Origin: an uncultured Sterolibacterium sp.
GTDB lineage: Bacteria > Pseudomonadota > Gammaproteobacteria > Burkholderiales > Rhodocyclaceae
Assembly (NCBI GenBank): GCA_903832735.1
Contig: CAILCO010000161.1
Span: 1 to 64,000 of the forward strand
Direction of reading: 5' to 3'
Length of the DNA stretch: 64,000 nt
Under the pieces are notes generated by a model. That model saw nothing but the letters and a program-made list of their open reading frames with translations. It was not told where the DNA came from and did not search any database. Positions 8,747-19,699 of this stretch are shown here, in pieces. Numbering within the stretch: position 1 is the first letter of the stretch; every line of letters begins with the position of its first letter. A program made the translations under genes and the position numbers.

Positions 8747-9994
8747 TCAGACCTCCAGCAGCAGGCGCGCCGGATCTTCCAGCGCATCCTTGATCGCGAC
8801 CAGGCCGAGCACCGCCTCGCGGCCGTCGATGACCCGGTGATCGTAGGACAGGGCGAAATAATTCATCGGCCGAACCACCACCTGACCGTTCTCCACCACC
8901 GCGCGCTCCTTGGTCGCGTGGATGCCGAGGATCGCCGACTGCGGCGGATTGATGATCGGCGTCGACAGCATTGAACCGAACACCCCGCCGTTGGAAATGG
9001 AGAAGGTGCCGCCGGTGAGTTCCTCCAGCGTGAGCTTGCCGTCCTTTGCCTTGGCGCCGTATTCGGCGACTTTCCGCTCGATCTCGGCAATGCTCATCTG
9101 GTCTGCGTCGCGCAGGATCGGCACCACCAGCCCGCGCGGGCTGCCCACGGCGATGCCGATGTCGAAGTAACCGTGATAGACGATGTCGTTGCCGTCGACC
9201 GAGGCGTTCAGCACCGGATATTTTTTCAGCGCTGCGACCACGGCCTTGACGAAGAAGGACATGAAGCCTAAGCGCACGCCGTGCTCCTTTTCGAAGCGCT
9301 CGGCGTATTTTTTGCGCATTTCCATCACCGGCGCCATGTTGACCTCATTGAAGGTGGTCAGGATGGCGTTCTGCGCCTGGGACTGCAGTAAACGTTCGGC
9401 GATGCGGGCGCGCAGGCGGCTCATCGGCACGCGCTGCTCCAGGCGATCGCCGAGCACGGCGTCGATATTCACCGCCAGCGGCTGGGTCAGCGCCGGCCGG
9501 GCTGCAACCGGAGCAGCGGGAAGAGGCATAGTGCTCGGTGCTGCGGCCGGAGCCGCCACGCCCAGGGCATCGCCCTTGGTGATCCGGCCGCCGCGGCCGG
9601 TGCCGGCGATTTCTGCGGCAGCGATGCCTTTCTCCGCCATGATCCTGCGTGCCGCCGGCATCACCTGCGGCGTTTCCTTGACCTCCGAAGAGCCGGCGGG
9701 AGCGGCCGCTCCGCCTGTTGCCGAGGCTACCGAGGCAGCCGCGGTATCCTTGGCCGCCTCGGTATCGATCAGCGCGATCACTTCGCCGCTGACCACGGTG
9801 GCGCCGTCGTCCTTGACGATCTTGGTGATGACGCCGGCCGCCGGGGCCGGCAACTCGAGGACCACCTTGTCGGTTTCTATGTCGATCAGGTTCTCGTCGC
9901 GCGCGACCGACTCGCCCGCTCTCTTGTGCCAGCTGACGAGGGTCGCTTCCGCAACCGATTCGGACAGTTGCGGGACTTTGACTTCAATCAACAT
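8747..9994 (-). CDS. odhB: Dihydrolipoyllysine succinyltransferase (E2) of 2-oxoglutarate dehydrogenase
   Basis: A 415-residue E2 component. The lipoyl domain (1-80) carries Lys43 in IETDKVVLE. An Ala/Pro linker comes next, then the peripheral-subunit-binding domain at about 112-145 ([13 protein letters not shown]...). The catalytic domain ends with [12 protein letters not shown], holding the active-site His and Asp. The start at 9994 ([13 protein letters not shown]) matches the family; an upstream in-frame extension overlaps odhA and is rejected. It is eight bases downstream of odhA. Confidence 0.96.
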   Translation of the reverse strand: MLIEVKVPQLSESVAEATLVSWHKRAGESVARDENLIDIETDKVVLELPAPAAGVITKIVKDDGATVVSGEVIALIDTEAAKDTAAASVASATGGAAAPAGSSEVKETPQVMPAARRIMAEKGIAAAEIAGTGRGGRITKGDALGVAAPAAAPSTMPLPAAPVAARPALTQPLAVNIDAVLGDRLEQRVPMSRLRARIAERLLQSQAQNAILTTFNEVNMAPVMEMRKKYAERFEKEHGVRLGFMSFFVKAVVAALKKYPVLNASVDGNDIVYHGYFDIGIAVGSPRGLVVPILRDADQMSIAEIERKVAEYGAKAKDGKLTLEELTGGTFSISNGGVFGSMLSTPIINPPQSAILGIHATKERAVVENGQVVVRPMNYFALSYDHRVIDGREAVLGLVAIKDALEDPARLLLEV

Positions 9995-10002
9995 GGGGGC
10001 TC

Positions 10003-12834
10003 CTATTCCGGTGCCGTAAGCTTGCCGAATGCACCATCGATAATGGCCTTCTGCTGGGCATTGTGTTTGGCGTAGTAGCCGACCGCCGGCGACGCAGAGG
10101 CGGGACGGGCGACCACATGCAGTTTCTGCGCATCGCGCAGGCCGCGGCTGAAGTGATGGCGGGTAGCGTACCAGGCGCCCTGGTTCTGCGGCTCTTCCTG
10201 GCACCAGACGACATCGCGTGCAGCGGCGTACTTCTTCATTTCGGCGGCAAAAACCTTGTCCGGGAAGGGATAGAGCTGCTCGACACGCAACAGGGCGCAA
10301 TCAGTGCGCTGCTTCTCGCGCCGCGCCGCGAGCAACTCGAAATAGATCTTGCCGGAACAGATGATGATGCGCTTGACCTTCTTCGCATCGAGTTCATCGA
10401 CCTCGCCGATGACCGTCTGGAACTTCCCCCGGGCCAGTTCGTCGAGCGAAGAGACCGCATCCTTGTGGCGCAACAGCGACTTCGGCGTCATGACGATCAG
10501 GGGCTTCCTGATCTTGCGCAGCATCTGGCGGCGTAGCAGATGATAGATCTGCGCCGGGGTGGTCGGCACGCAGACCTGCATGTTCTGTTCCGCGCAAAGC
10601 TGAAGATAGCGCTCCAGGCGCGCCGAGGAGTGCTCCGGTCCCTGACCCTCGTAGCCGTGCGGCAGCAGCATCACCAGGCCGGTAAGCCTGCCCCATTTGG
10701 CCTCGCCCGAACTGATGAACTGGTCGATGACGACCTGGGCGCCGTTGGCGAAGTCGCCGAACTGCGCCTCCCAGACCACCAACTCGTTCGGCTCCGCGGT
10801 CGAATAGCCGTATTCGAAACCGAGTACGCCCTCCTCGGAGAGCACCGAGTCGATGACGATGAACGCCGCCTGTTTTTCCTGGATGTGCTGCAACGGTAAC
10901 CAGGTGCCGTCATCCCAGCGCTCGCGATTCTGATCGTGGAGCACGGCATGACGGTGGAAGAAGGTGCCGCGGGCGCTGTCCTCGCCGGAGACACGCACGG
11001 CGTAACCTTCCACCAGCAAGGTGGCGTAGGCCAGTGTCTCGCCCATGCCCCAGTCGAGCGGCAGCTTGCCCCGCCCCATCGATCGCCGGTCCTCGATGAT
11101 CTTCTGCACCCGGGATTGCAGGGTGAAGTTGGCGGGGATGTCGCTGAGACGTTCGGCCAGCCTCTTGAGATCGGCCAGCGGCACATGGCTGGCGCACTCG
11201 TCGCTGTACTTCTGGCCGACGAAGGGCGTCCAGTCCACCGAAAACTGCTGCTGATAATTCGACAGCACGGGGTTGTAGAGCAATTCGCCGCGATCGAGCG
11301 CGGCGCGGTAGTCCTTGATCATCTGCTCCGGTTCGTCGCGCTCGAGTATGCCTTGGGCCAGCAGTTTGTCGGCATAGAGCCGGCGCGTGCCGGGATGGGC
11401 GGCCACCTTCTTGTACATCAGAGGCTGCGTCACCATCGGCTCGTCCTGCTCGTTGTGGCCGAGCTTGCGGAAGCAGATCAGATCGATGACCACGTCGATC
11501 TTGAATTCCTTGCGGAAATCCATCGCGATCTTGGTCACCAGCGCAACGGCTTCGGGATCGTCGCCATTGACGTGGAAGATCGGCGCCTCGACCATCTTGA
11601 AGATGTCGGTGCAATAAAGGGAAGAACGGTAATCGCGCGGATCGGAAGTGGTGAAACCGATCTGGTTGTTGACCACGATATGCACCGTACCGCCGGTGCC
11701 GAAGCCGCGCGTCTGGGAGAAGTTCAATACCTCCTGGATGACGCCTTGTCCCGCCACTGCGGCATCGCCATGAATCAGGACCGGCAAAACCTGGGCGCCG
11801 GTCTGGTCATGGCGGCGGCGCTGGCGGGCGTAGACCGAGCCCTCGACGACGGGGTTCACGATTTCCAGGTGCGAAGGATTGAAGGCCAGCGTGAGATGCA
11901 CCGCGCCGCCCGGCGTCGCGAGGTTGGAAGAAAAGCCCTTGTGATACTTGACGTCGCCCGAGGACAGTTCGTCGGCATGCTGGCCCTCGAATTCCGAGAA
12001 CAGATCCTCCGGCGACTTGCCCAGGGTGTTGACCAGGACATTCAAGCGGCCGCGGTGGGCCATGCCGATGACGATCTCCTGAACGCCGTTGGCGCCGGCT
12101 TCGCGCACCAGTTCGTCCATGGCGACGATGGTCGACTCGCCGCCCTCGAGCGAGAAGCGCTTCTGGCCGACGTACTTGGTGTGCAGATAGCGTTCCAGCG
12201 TCTCGGCGGCGGTCAGCCGTTCGAGCAGGCGCTTCTTCTGCTCCGGGGAACAGTTAGGCGTCGCGCGCAGCGGTTCGAGCCGGGCCTGGATCCAGCGCTT
12301 GTGGGCGATGTTGCTCAAGTACATGTACTCGGCGCCGATGGTGCCGCAGTATGTCTGGCGCAGCGCCTCGAGAATCTCGCGCAGGCTGCCCTGCTCGGGT
12401 CCGAAGGCGAAGGATCCGGTGCTGAATGTGGCGCCCAGATCGGCTTCGGTAAAACCGTAGTAGGCCGGATCGAGTTCGGCGATGGCCGGCCGCTCGGTAC
12501 GCTTCAGGGGATCGAGTTGGGCCCAGCGGTTGCCCAGGAAACGGTAGGCGTTGATCAACTGCATTACTTTGATCTGCCGCCCGTCGACCGCCGATGCGGG
12601 CAGCGCGCGCAGCGTTCCCTGCTTGGCGCGTTGCGCGAAGGAAGCGATGATCGGACCATGAGCGACATCGAGCGCGGCGGCATTGCCGGCGCCGGGCAGG
12701 TTCTGCAGCCTGTCGAAATAGTCCCGCCAGGCGGGCGTCACCGCGCCCGGATTGTCGAGGTAGGTCTCGTAGAGGTCCTCGATGAAGGGTGCGTTGGCTC
12801 CGTAGAGATACGAATTTGCAAGCATCGTCTTCAT
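10003..12834 (-). CDS. odhA: 2-oxoglutarate dehydrogenase E1 component
   Basis: A 943-residue thiamine-diphosphate enzyme that decarboxylates 2-oxoglutarate and passes succinyl groups to OdhB. The thiamine site region ([19 protein letters not shown] and NNQIGFTTS) and the [14 protein letters not shown] block are typical of SucA/OdhA. The N-terminal segment ([20 protein letters not shown]) that docks E2 is present. Length is normal. Translation may begin at Met1 or at the Met4 that follows (MKTM); both fit. Confidence 0.96.
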   Translation of the reverse strand: MKTMLANSYLYGANAPFIEDLYETYLDNPGAVTPAWRDYFDRLQNLPGAGNAAALDVAHGPIIASFAQRAKQGTLRALPASAVDGRQIKVMQLINAYRFLGNRWAQLDPLKRTERPAIAELDPAYYGFTEADLGATFSTGSFAFGPEQGSLREILEALRQTYCGTIGAEYMYLSNIAHKRWIQARLEPLRATPNCSPEQKKRLLERLTAAETLERYLHTKYVGQKRFSLEGGESTIVAMDELVREAGANGVQEIVIGMAHRGRLNVLVNTLGKSPEDLFSEFEGQHADELSSGDVKYHKGFSSNLATPGGAVHLTLAFNPSHLEIVNPVVEGSVYARQRRRHDQTGAQVLPVLIHGDAAVAGQGVIQEVLNFSQTRGFGTGGTVHIVVNNQIGFTTSDPRDYRSSLYCTDIFKMVEAPIFHVNGDDPEAVALVTKIAMDFRKEFKIDVVIDLICFRKLGHNEQDEPMVTQPLMYKKVAAHPGTRRLYADKLLAQGILERDEPEQMIKDYRAALDRGELLYNPVLSNYQQQFSVDWTPFVGQKYSDECASHVPLADLKRLAERLSDIPANFTLQSRVQKIIEDRRSMGRGKLPLDWGMGETLAYATLLVEGYAVRVSGEDSARGTFFHRHAVLHDQNRERWDDGTWLPLQHIQEKQAAFIVIDSVLSEEGVLGFEYGYSTAEPNELVVWEAQFGDFANGAQVVIDQFISSGEAKWGRLTGLVMLLPHGYEGQGPEHSSARLERYLQLCAEQNMQVCVPTTPAQIYHLLRRQMLRKIRKPLIVMTPKSLLRHKDAVSSLDELARGKFQTVIGEVDELDAKKVKRIIICSGKIYFELLAARREKQRTDCALLRVEQLYPFPDKVFAAEMKKYAAARDVVWCQEEPQNQGAWYATRHHFSRGLRDAQKLHVVARPASASPAVGYYAKHNAQQKAIIDGAFGKLTAPE

Positions 12835-12853
12835 CGTCGAGACACCATCGCTG

Positions 12854-14146
12854 TCAGCGCTTGTCCACCGGCATCACGTCGCGGCGGGTGGCGCCGACGT
12901 ATAGCTGGCGCGGGCGGCCGATCTTCTGTTCGGGATCGGAAATCATCTCGTTCCATTGCGCGATCCAGCCGACGGTGCGCGCCAGCGCGAAGATTCCGGT
13001 GAATAGCTGGGTCGGAATCCCCAGGGCGTGCTGGACGATGCCGGAGTAGAAATCGACGTTGGGATAGAGTTTCTTCTCGACGAAATATTCGTCTTCCAGC
13101 GCGATCTTCTCCAGCGCGAGCGCCAGCTTGAACAGCGGATCGTCGTTCAGGCCCAGTTCGTTCAGGACCTCCCGGCAGGTCTCGCGCATCAGCTTGGCGC
13201 GCGGATCGAAATTCTTGTAGACGCGGTGGCCGAAACCCATCAGCTTGAAGGTGTCGTTCTTGTCCTTGGCGCGCTTGATGTACTCGCCGACGCGGGAAAC
13301 ATCGCCGATTTCCTGCAGCATCTTCAGGCAGGCTTCGTTGGCGCCGCCGTGCGCCGGGCCCCAGAGGCAGGCGATGCCGGCCGAGATGCAGGCGAAGGGA
13401 TTGGCGCCCGAGGAACCGGCCAGGCGCACCGTCGAGGTCGAGGCGTTCTGCTCGTGGTCGGCGTGGAGGATCAGGATGCGATCCAGGGCACGGGAGAGCA
13501 CCGGGTTCGGTTTGTAGGTCTCGCAGGGCGTGGCGAACATCATGTGCAGGAAGTTGCCGGCGTAGTCGAGGTCGTTGCGCGGGTACATGAAGGGCTGACC
13601 GACGCCGTACTTGTAGGCCATGGCCGCGATGGTCGGCATCTTGGCGATCAGGCGATAGGCCGAGACGTCGCGGTGTTGCTGGTCTGTGATGTCCATCGAA
13701 TCGTGATAGAAGGCGGAGAGCGCGCCGACCACCCCGACCATCACCGCCATCGGATGCGCGTCGCGACGGAAGCCCTGGTAGAAGCGGGTGAGCTGCTCAT
13801 GCACCATCGTATGATTCTTGATGACAGTGACGAATTCGGCCTTCTCGTCGGCGGTCGGCAGTTCGCCGCGCAGCAGCAGCTGGCAGACCTCCATGAAGTC
13901 GCAATGCTCGGCCAACTGTTCGATCGGGTAGCCGCGATAGAGCAGTTCGCCCTTGTCGCCGTCGATATAGGTGATCGCCGACATGCAACTGCCCGTGGAC
14001 ATGAAGCCGGGGTCGAAAGTGAAGGCGCCGGTCTTGCCGTAGAGGCTGCGGATATCGACCACATCGGGGCCGATGGTGCCGCTATGGACCGGGAATTCGA
14101 CAGTCTTGCCGTCGAGCGTGAGAGTCGCATTCTTTTGCGTGTTCAT
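12854..14146 (-). CDS. gltA: Citrate synthase, type II
   Basis: A 430-residue hexameric-type citrate synthase that condenses oxaloacetate with acetyl-CoA. The catalytic residues lie in [10 protein letters not shown] (His), [13 protein letters not shown] (His) and the Asp of the C-terminal region. The N-terminal small beta domain of the Gram-negative NADH-sensitive type is present. It sits between sdhE and odhA on the minus strand, with 49 bases to sdhE and 19 to odhA, consistent with one operon. Confidence 0.97.
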   Translation of the reverse strand: MNTQKNATLTLDGKTVEFPVHSGTIGPDVVDIRSLYGKTGAFTFDPGFMSTGSCMSAITYIDGDKGELLYRGYPIEQLAEHCDFMEVCQLLLRGELPTADEKAEFVTVIKNHTMVHEQLTRFYQGFRRDAHPMAVMVGVVGALSAFYHDSMDITDQQHRDVSAYRLIAKMPTIAAMAYKYGVGQPFMYPRNDLDYAGNFLHMMFATPCETYKPNPVLSRALDRILILHADHEQNASTSTVRLAGSSGANPFACISAGIACLWGPAHGGANEACLKMLQEIGDVSRVGEYIKRAKDKNDTFKLMGFGHRVYKNFDPRAKLMRETCREVLNELGLNDDPLFKLALALEKIALEDEYFVEKKLYPNVDFYSGIVQHALGIPTQLFTGIFALARTVGWIAQWNEMISDPEQKIGRPRQLYVGATRRDVMPVDKR

Positions 14147-14194
14147 GGCTGGTGCCCTCTGTCAAAGTCAAAATAGGCCCGCCTGGCGGCGGCT

Positions 14195-14437
14195 TCAAAC
14201 TTCTCGCAACAGTTCTATCATGGGCTGCAACGACGGCAGATCGATGTTCCGGCGGCCGCTGATCACATCCCACAAATCACTTTCTTCCAGTTCCAACACC
14301 TGCTCCAGCGCCGCAGCCTGATCAAGGCTCATGGTCTCGCCATGACGCAGCCAGAAACGCTCCAGCACCAGATCCAGTTCCAGCAGGCCGCGCCGGGAAT
14401 GCCAGCGCAGGCGGTTCAGTAGCGCTGCCCGGGTCAT
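14195..14437 (-). CDS. sdhE: FAD assembly factor SdhE (succinate dehydrogenase assembly factor 2)
   Basis: An 80-residue helical protein that promotes covalent attachment of FAD to SdhA. It has the RGLLELD motif with the conserved Arg-Gly of the YgfY/SdhE family, followed by LELEESDLWDVISGR. The start at 14437 overlaps the sdhB stop codon as ATGA (14434-14437), so the two are translationally coupled. A longer frame reading to 14536 runs into sdhB and is rejected. Confidence 0.93.
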   Translation of the reverse strand: MTRAALLNRLRWHSRRGLLELDLVLERFWLRHGETMSLDQAAALEQVLELEESDLWDVISGRRNIDLPSLQPMIELLREV

Positions 14438-15138
14438 ATCAGACGGCGCACCATCAGATCCTTGATCTTGCCGATGGCCTTGGTCGGATTGAGCCCCTTC
14501 GGGCAGGCATCGACGCAGCTCATGATGGTATGGCAACGGAACAGCCGGTACGGATCGTCGAGGTTGTCGAGACGCTCATTGGTCGCTTCGTCGCGGGTGT
14601 CGGCGATGAACCGGTAGGCGGCCAGAAGGCCCGCCGGTCCGACGAACTTGTCGGGGTTCCACCAGAACGACGGGCAGGTGGTCGAGCAGCAGGCGCACAG
14701 GATGCATTCGTAGAGGCCGTTGAGCTCCTCTCTGTCCTCCGGAGACTGCAAGCGCTCCCGCTCGGGCGGGTGATCGTTGTTGATCAGATAAGGCTTGATC
14801 GAGTGATACTGCTTGAAGAACTGCGTCATGTCGACGATCAGGTCGCGGATCACCGGCAAGCCGGGCAGCGGCCGGAGCACGATCGGCTGCTTCAGGTCGT
14901 CGATGTCGGCAAGACAGGCCAGACCGTTCTTGCCGTTGATGTTCATGGCATCCGAGCCGCACACCCCTTCGCGGCAGGAACGACGGAAGGCGATCGTATC
15001 GTCCTTGTACTTCAGCTTCACCAGGACGTCGAGCAGCTTGCGATCGGTTTCATCGCGCTCTACCGTGACTTCCTCCATGTAAGGCTTCTCGTCCTTGTCC
15101 GGATCGTAGCGATAGATCTTGAATTGCAAGGTGGCCAT
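14434..15138 (-). CDS. sdhB: Succinate dehydrogenase iron-sulfur subunit
   Basis: A 234-residue membrane-associated subunit that relays electrons from SdhA to quinone. The [2Fe-2S] ligands are in SCREGVCGSDAMNINGKNG and the following Cys. The [4Fe-4S] and [3Fe-4S] ligands are in CILCACCSTTCPSFWW and CHTIMSCVDACPKGLNP. The start at 15138 gives the family N-terminus (MATLQFKIYRYDPDKD). It is 11 bases downstream of sdhA and overlaps sdhE. Confidence 0.97.
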   Translation of the reverse strand: MATLQFKIYRYDPDKDEKPYMEEVTVERDETDRKLLDVLVKLKYKDDTIAFRRSCREGVCGSDAMNINGKNGLACLADIDDLKQPIVLRPLPGLPVIRDLIVDMTQFFKQYHSIKPYLINNDHPPERERLQSPEDREELNGLYECILCACCSTTCPSFWWNPDKFVGPAGLLAAYRFIADTRDEATNERLDNLDDPYRLFRCHTIMSCVDACPKGLNPTKAIGKIKDLMVRRLI

Positions 15139-15149
15139 GCGTTGCTCCC

Positions 15150-16919
15150 TTAATACACGCGAGTCTTGAGTTCGATGCTGTCGACCGACAGCGGCTTCAT
15201 CTGCACCGGTTTGTATTCGAGGCGGCTGCCCTCGCGATGCCACAGGGTGTGCTTGAGCCAGTTGACGTCGTCGCGGCCGGGATAATCCTCGCGTGCCTGG
15301 GCGCCACGCGACTCCCTGCGGGCCTCGGCGGAAACCATGGTCGCCTTGGCCACCTCGATCAGGTTGTCCAGTTCGAGCGCCTCGAGGCGCGCGGTATTGA
15401 ATACCTGCGACTTGTCTTTGACCTCGGTGATCCGCACCTGCGCTTCGACCTCGAGGATTTTCGCCACGCCCTGACTGAGCATGTCGGGGAAACGGAAGAC
15501 GCCGCAATGGTCCTGCATGACGCGGCGCATCGCCAGTCCGGTCTCATGGACGTTGGCTCCGTTCTTCTGGCTCTCCAGCCGCGCCAGGCGCGCCCGGGTC
15601 TGGTCGAAGGCGTCCTGGGCCAGTTCCCGGTGCGCGGCGGGCATGGCCTTGATGTCCAGGACCATGGCTTCCCCGGCGGACTTGCCGAAAACCAGCAGGT
15701 CGAGCAGCGAGTTGGTGCCCAGCCGGTTGGCGCCATGCACCGAGGCGCAGGCGCACTCGCCGGCGGCGTAGAAACCGGGCACGACGACGTCGTGCCGACC
15801 GTCCTGGGAGACCACCACCTGGCCGTGATAATTGGTCGGAATCCCACCCATCATGTAGTGGGCCGTCGGCACCACCGGAATCGGCTCCTTGATCGGATCG
15901 CTGCCGGCGAACTGGATGGAGATGTCCCGGATGCCCGGCAGGCGCTGCATGATGGTCTTGGGATCGAGATGGGTCAGGTCGAGCAGCAGGTAGTCCTTGT
16001 TCGGCCCGCAGCCCCGACCTTCCTTGATCTCGGTGGCCATCGCCCGCGAGACCACGTCGCGCGAAGCGAGGTCCTTGGCATTGGGCGCATAGCGCTCCAT
16101 GAAACGTTCCCCCGTGCTGTTCCTGAGGATGCCGCCTTCGCCGCGGACGCCCTCGGTGATCAGCACGCCGGCGCCGGCCACCCCGGTCGGGTGGAACTGC
16201 CAGAATTCCATGTCCTCCAGGGGAATCCCGGCGCGCGCCGCCATCCCCAGGCCGTCGCCGGTGTTGATGAAGGCATTCGTTGAGGAATAGTAGATGCGGC
16301 CGGCGCCGCCGGTAGCGAACAGCGTCGCCTTGGCCTGGAACATCACGACTTCGCCGGTCTCCATTTCCATCGCGGTGACGCCCAGCACCTGGCCGTCGGC
16401 AGCGCGGATCATGTCGAGCGCCATCCATTCGACGAAGAATTGCGTGTTCGCCTTGACGTTGCGCTGGTACATGGCGTGCAGCATGGCGTGGCCGGTGCGG
16501 TCGGCGGCGGCGCAGGCGCGGCGTACCGGCTTCTCGCCGAAGTTCGACATGTGACCGCCGAACGGACGCTGATAGATCTTGCCGTTGTCGAGGCGGTCGA
16601 AGGGCATGCCGTAATGTTCCAGTTCGACCACGACCTCGTTCGCCTTGCGGCACATGAACTCGATCGCGTCCTGGTCGCCGAGCCAGTCGGAACCCTTGAC
16701 GGTGTCATACATGTGCCATTGCCAGCTGTCTTCTTCGGAATTGCCCAGCGATGCCGCGACCCCGCCCTGTGCCGCCACGGTATGCGAGCGGGTCGGGAAT
16801 ACCTTGGAAATCACCGCAGTCTTGAGGCCGGACTCGGACAGTTGAATCGCGGCACGCAAGCCGGCTCCGCCGGCGCCAACGATGATCGCATCGAATTTTC
16901 GAATCGTAATTTGGTTCAC
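15150..16919 (-). CDS. sdhA: Succinate dehydrogenase flavoprotein subunit
   Basis: A 589-residue flavoprotein that oxidises succinate to fumarate in complex II. I place the start at a GTG at 16919, two bases after the sdhD stop and nine bases downstream of a GGAG. An ATG further upstream would overlap sdhD. FAD binds at [14 protein letters not shown] and is attached to His46 in [10 protein letters not shown]. The HPTG active-site block and a C-terminal catalytic Arg region are present. Length equals the usual betaproteobacterial enzyme. Confidence 0.96.
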   Translation of the reverse strand: MNQITIRKFDAIIVGAGGAGLRAAIQLSESGLKTAVISKVFPTRSHTVAAQGGVAASLGNSEEDSWQWHMYDTVKGSDWLGDQDAIEFMCRKANEVVVELEHYGMPFDRLDNGKIYQRPFGGHMSNFGEKPVRRACAAADRTGHAMLHAMYQRNVKANTQFFVEWMALDMIRAADGQVLGVTAMEMETGEVVMFQAKATLFATGGAGRIYYSSTNAFINTGDGLGMAARAGIPLEDMEFWQFHPTGVAGAGVLITEGVRGEGGILRNSTGERFMERYAPNAKDLASRDVVSRAMATEIKEGRGCGPNKDYLLLDLTHLDPKTIMQRLPGIRDISIQFAGSDPIKEPIPVVPTAHYMMGGIPTNYHGQVVVSQDGRHDVVVPGFYAAGECACASVHGANRLGTNSLLDLLVFGKSAGEAMVLDIKAMPAAHRELAQDAFDQTRARLARLESQKNGANVHETGLAMRRVMQDHCGVFRFPDMLSQGVAKILEVEAQVRITEVKDKSQVFNTARLEALELDNLIEVAKATMVSAEARRESRGAQAREDYPGRDDVNWLKHTLWHREGSRLEYKPVQMKPLSVDSIELKTRVY

Positions 16920-16921
16920 GC

Positions 16922-17269
16922 TTACAGTCTCCACAGAATCTGGGTCGTCCACCCGGCATAACCGATCAACGCCATCAGCGTCAGGGTATGCATCAGCAGA
17001 CGGATACCCACGGGCTGGACATAGTCCATCCAGATGTCGCGCACGCCGACCCAGGCGTGATAGCAAAGGCTGAGTATGCACAGGAAGCTCGCATAGCGCA
17101 TCCCCGTGCCGGACATCAGCGTTCGCCAACTTTCCTGCGATGGCGCCGGTCCGGCCAGCAGGCTGACCACCAGGATCAGGGTATAGGCGAGCATCACCAG
17201 GGCCGTGATGCGTTGCGCCAGCCAGTCCACCAGCCCGTAATGGGCGCCAACGACGATACGCTTCACCAT
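16922..17269 (-). CDS. sdhD: Succinate dehydrogenase membrane anchor subunit
   Basis: A 115-residue hydrophobic protein with three predicted membrane helices. It anchors complex II and helps bind haem b and ubiquinone. The [14 protein letters not shown] segment carries the haem-ligand His and the conserved Arg-Asp-Asp-Tyr quinone-site pattern. It overlaps sdhC by seven bases and is followed by sdhA after two bases. Confidence 0.94.
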   Translation of the reverse strand: MVKRIVVGAHYGLVDWLAQRITALVMLAYTLILVVSLLAGPAPSQESWRTLMSGTGMRYASFLCILSLCYHAWVGVRDIWMDYVQPVGIRLLMHTLTLMALIGYAGWTTQILWRL

Positions 17270-17640
17270 AACTTGACTCCCAATATCGCCGTCAGCAGAA
17301 CGCCGACGGCGGTCACCAACACGGCACTCGCCCGCGCGGCCGGCAGATCGACACCGATATGGATGTCAATCAGCAGGATGCGGATGCCCATGAAAAAGTG
17401 GTGCACGAAACCCCAGAGCACGACGATCAGGAACAACTTGACCAGCGGATGATCGGCCACCGCCTTGAAAGTCGCGAAGTCCTGGGGCGTACCGAGGGAA
17501 AGTTGCAACAGATAGATCAATAGCGGCAGAATCAGGAACAGTCCGGCACCGCTGATGCGGTGCATGATCGAGGCGATACCCGCGGGGGGCAGCCTGATCT
17601 GGATCAGGTTGAGATATTTCGGTCGCTTTTTCGCTAGCAT
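17263..17640 (-). CDS. sdhC: Succinate dehydrogenase cytochrome b556 subunit
   Basis: A 125-residue membrane protein with three helices and the family signature [37 protein letters not shown] contains the haem-binding His. It is the first sdh gene. The 99 bases between it and the gntR stop (17641-17739) contain an A-rich stretch and GCATATGC, and may hold the sdh promoter. Confidence 0.95.
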   Translation of the reverse strand: MLAKKRPKYLNLIQIRLPPAGIASIMHRISGAGLFLILPLLIYLLQLSLGTPQDFATFKAVADHPLVKLFLIVVLWGFVHHFFMGIRILLIDIHIGVDLPAARASAVLVTAVGVLLTAILGVKLW

Positions 17641-17739
17641 TTTGGTTTATCACTCCATCATTCGCGGCGTTTTGCCGCCATAAAAAAAGCATATGCAACT
17701 ATACCTGTGCCGCCCCTCGCCATTCTGACCTATCTCAAA

Positions 17740-18483
17740 TCAAGAGAGATCATTCTGATAATAATGATCCGCGGTCGAATACAGACCGCGGCGCCATTCT
17801 ACCGGCCGATCGCCATAGGTGAAGCTGACGCGTTCCACCGAAAGCAGCGGCGAGCCTTCGGCGACGTTGAGCAGCAGCGCACTGCTGCGGTCGGCCGCCA
17901 CCGCTCGCAGGCGTTCCTCGGCGCGGATCATGCGCACGCCGAAACGAGTCTCGAGCAGACCATAGAAAGAACCCTGGTATTCCTGCAGGGCTTCCAGGGT
18001 CAGTCCGGAGAAGGTTTCGCCGGGAAGGTAGATTTCTTCTATCACGACGGGCTTGGTGCCGAACCTGAGCAACCGGCGGATGATGGTGATCGGCGCGGCC
18101 AGCCGGATTCCCAGAGTGCGCGCAGCTTCCTGTCCGGCCTTGGCGTGCCAGCATTCCAGCGGCTCGCTCTGCGACGCCTCGAGCGTGCCGTTTTCTGGCA
18201 CCAGGCGCAGGAAGCGGAAGATCAGGCGCGGGTCATCGTCGTTGTGCGAGGCAACATAAGTCCCCTTGCCTTGGCGCCGCACCAGCAGGTTTTCCGCCGC
18301 CATTTCGTCGATCGCCTTGCGCACCGTGCCCTGACTCACGCCGAATCGGGAGGCCAGTTCGTTTTCGCTCGGGATGGCGCCGCCGGGCCGCCACTCGCCG
18401 GAGGCCAAGCCTTGCAAAATCAGGCTCTTGATCTGACGATAAAGCGGACTGAAGGTCGGCGAGGCAGGGGTTTCCTGAAGCAT
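17740..18483 (-). CDS. GntR-family (HutC/UTRA) transcriptional regulator of the TCA cluster
   Basis: A 247-residue repressor-type protein. The winged helix lies at about 14-80 (YRQIKSLILQGLASG...IPSENELASRFGVSQGTVRKA). A UTRA effector-binding domain follows at about 95-240. It is divergent from mdh and directly upstream of sdhC, with a perfect 24-base palindrome in the shared promoter. From memory, comparative-genomics work predicts a GntR regulator (SdhR) of the TCA cycle in Betaproteobacteria. The assignment of this gene to it is by context, and the effector is unknown. Confidence 0.88.
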   Translation of the reverse strand: MLQETPASPTFSPLYRQIKSLILQGLASGEWRPGGAIPSENELASRFGVSQGTVRKAIDEMAAENLLVRRQGKGTYVASHNDDDPRLIFRFLRLVPENGTLEASQSEPLECWHAKAGQEAARTLGIRLAAPITIIRRLLRFGTKPVVIEEIYLPGETFSGLTLEALQEYQGSFYGLLETRFGVRMIRAEERLRAVAADRSSALLLNVAEGSPLLSVERVSFTYGDRPVEWRRGLYSTADHYYQNDLS

Positions 18484-18526
18484 GAACGGATTTCACCATA
18501 AAACATCGGCGACGTCCATAGTAATT

Positions 18527-18550
18527 CTTATGTCTTATATAAGACATAAG
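18527..18550. promoter_or_regulatory. Perfect 24-base palindromic operator between gntR and mdh
   Basis: The left arm CTTATGTCTTAT (18527-18538) is followed immediately by its exact reverse complement (18539-18550). The GTCTTATATAAGAC core has the symmetry and AT-rich centre typical of GntR-family operators. It lies 43 bases upstream of the gntR start and 145 bases upstream of mdh, so it can control both directions. GntR autoregulation plus control of mdh is the inferred role. Confidence 0.8.
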
Positions 18551-18695
18551 ATAACTATTGACATGGTGCGAAAAATCGATTTACCATCCAACGATATCTC
18601 AAGTCCTTGTCGCCCCGCATGCCGCAGCGCATAAAGCGGTTGCACCATCGCAAGACGGCTTGAATGCCGCTTTTTCTCTGACTCAGGAGCCAATC

Positions 18696-19679
18696 ATGGC
18701 CAAAGCCCCAGTTCGTGTAACCGTCACCGGCGCCGCCGGACAAATCGGATATAGCTTGTTGTTCCGCATCGCCAGCGGCGAGATGCTCGGCCCTGACCAG
18801 CCGGTCATTCTGCAATTGCTCGAAATCACGCCATCCCTGCCCGCCCTGAAGGGTGTGGTCATGGAACTGGAGGACTGCGCCTTTCCGCTGCTCGCCGGCG
18901 TCGTCCAGAGCGACGATCCGAAAGTCGCCTTCAAGGATGCCAACGTCGCCCTTTTGGTCGGCGCCCGGCCGCGCAGCAAGGGCATGGAGCGCAAGGACCT
19001 GCTCGAAGCCAACGGAGCCATTTTCACCGTCCAGGGCCGCGCCATCAATGAAGTCGCCGCCCGCGACATCAAAGTGCTGGTGGTCGGCAACCCTGCCAAT
19101 ACCAATGCCCTGATCGCCATGAATTCCGCACCGGACCTGCCGCGTGCCAACTTCACCTCGATGATGCGTCTCGACCACAACCGCGCCCTGTCGCAACTGG
19201 CAACGCGCACCGGCCACGCAGTGACCGAGATCGAGAAGATCGCCGTCTGGGGCAACCATTCCCCGACCATGTATCCGGATATCCGCTTCGCCACGATCGC
19301 CGGACAGAATGCCGTGGCCATGGTCAATGACCAAACCTGGTATCGCGATACCTTCATCCCCACCGTCGGCAAGCGCGGCGCCGCGATCATCGAGGCGCGC
19401 GGCCTGTCTTCCGCCGCCTCCGCCGCCAATGCGGCAATCGGCCACATTCGCGACTGGACGCTGGGCAGCAACGGCCAGTGGGTGACCATGGGCATCTGCT
19501 CCGACGGATCCTACGGCATTCCCGAAGGCATGATCTACGGTTTCCCCTGCATCTGCGCCAACGGCAAGTACGAGATGGTCAAGGGACTCGAAATCGATGC
19601 CTTCAGCCGCGAGCGCATGGACTTCACGCTCAAGGAACTGTCGGAAGAGCGCGACGGCGTCAAGCACCTGCTCGGCTGA
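18696..19679 (+). CDS. mdh: Malate dehydrogenase
   Basis: A 327-residue NAD-dependent malate dehydrogenase of the bacterial/cytosolic type. The nucleotide-binding loop is [15 protein letters not shown] and the catalytic His is in [11 protein letters not shown]. The start at 18696 follows AGGAG by six bases; a longer frame from 18558 is rejected because the extra residues do not fit the family. It begins the rightward arm of the TCA cluster with the HpcH/CitE gene and acnB. Confidence 0.97.
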   Translation: MAKAPVRVTVTGAAGQIGYSLLFRIASGEMLGPDQPVILQLLEITPSLPALKGVVMELEDCAFPLLAGVVQSDDPKVAFKDANVALLVGARPRSKGMERKDLLEANGAIFTVQGRAINEVAARDIKVLVVGNPANTNALIAMNSAPDLPRANFTSMMRLDHNRALSQLATRTGHAVTEIEKIAVWGNHSPTMYPDIRFATIAGQNAVAMVNDQTWYRDTFIPTVGKRGAAIIEARGLSSAASAANAAIGHIRDWTLGSNGQWVTMGICSDGSYGIPEGMIYGFPCICANGKYEMVKGLEIDAFSRERMDFTLKELSEERDGVKHLLG

Positions 19680-19699
19680 CAGGAACGGCGCGCGGGATT

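Noticed and set aside
10936-13002. A 688-codon open frame opposite odhA
   Set aside because: Antisense to an unmistakable odhA; its composition is that of a reverse-frame shadow.
17748-17770. GATCATT...AATGATC dyad as a second GntR operator near sdhC
   Set aside because: It lies in the coding end of gntR, differs from the strong palindrome at 18527, and is likely chance.
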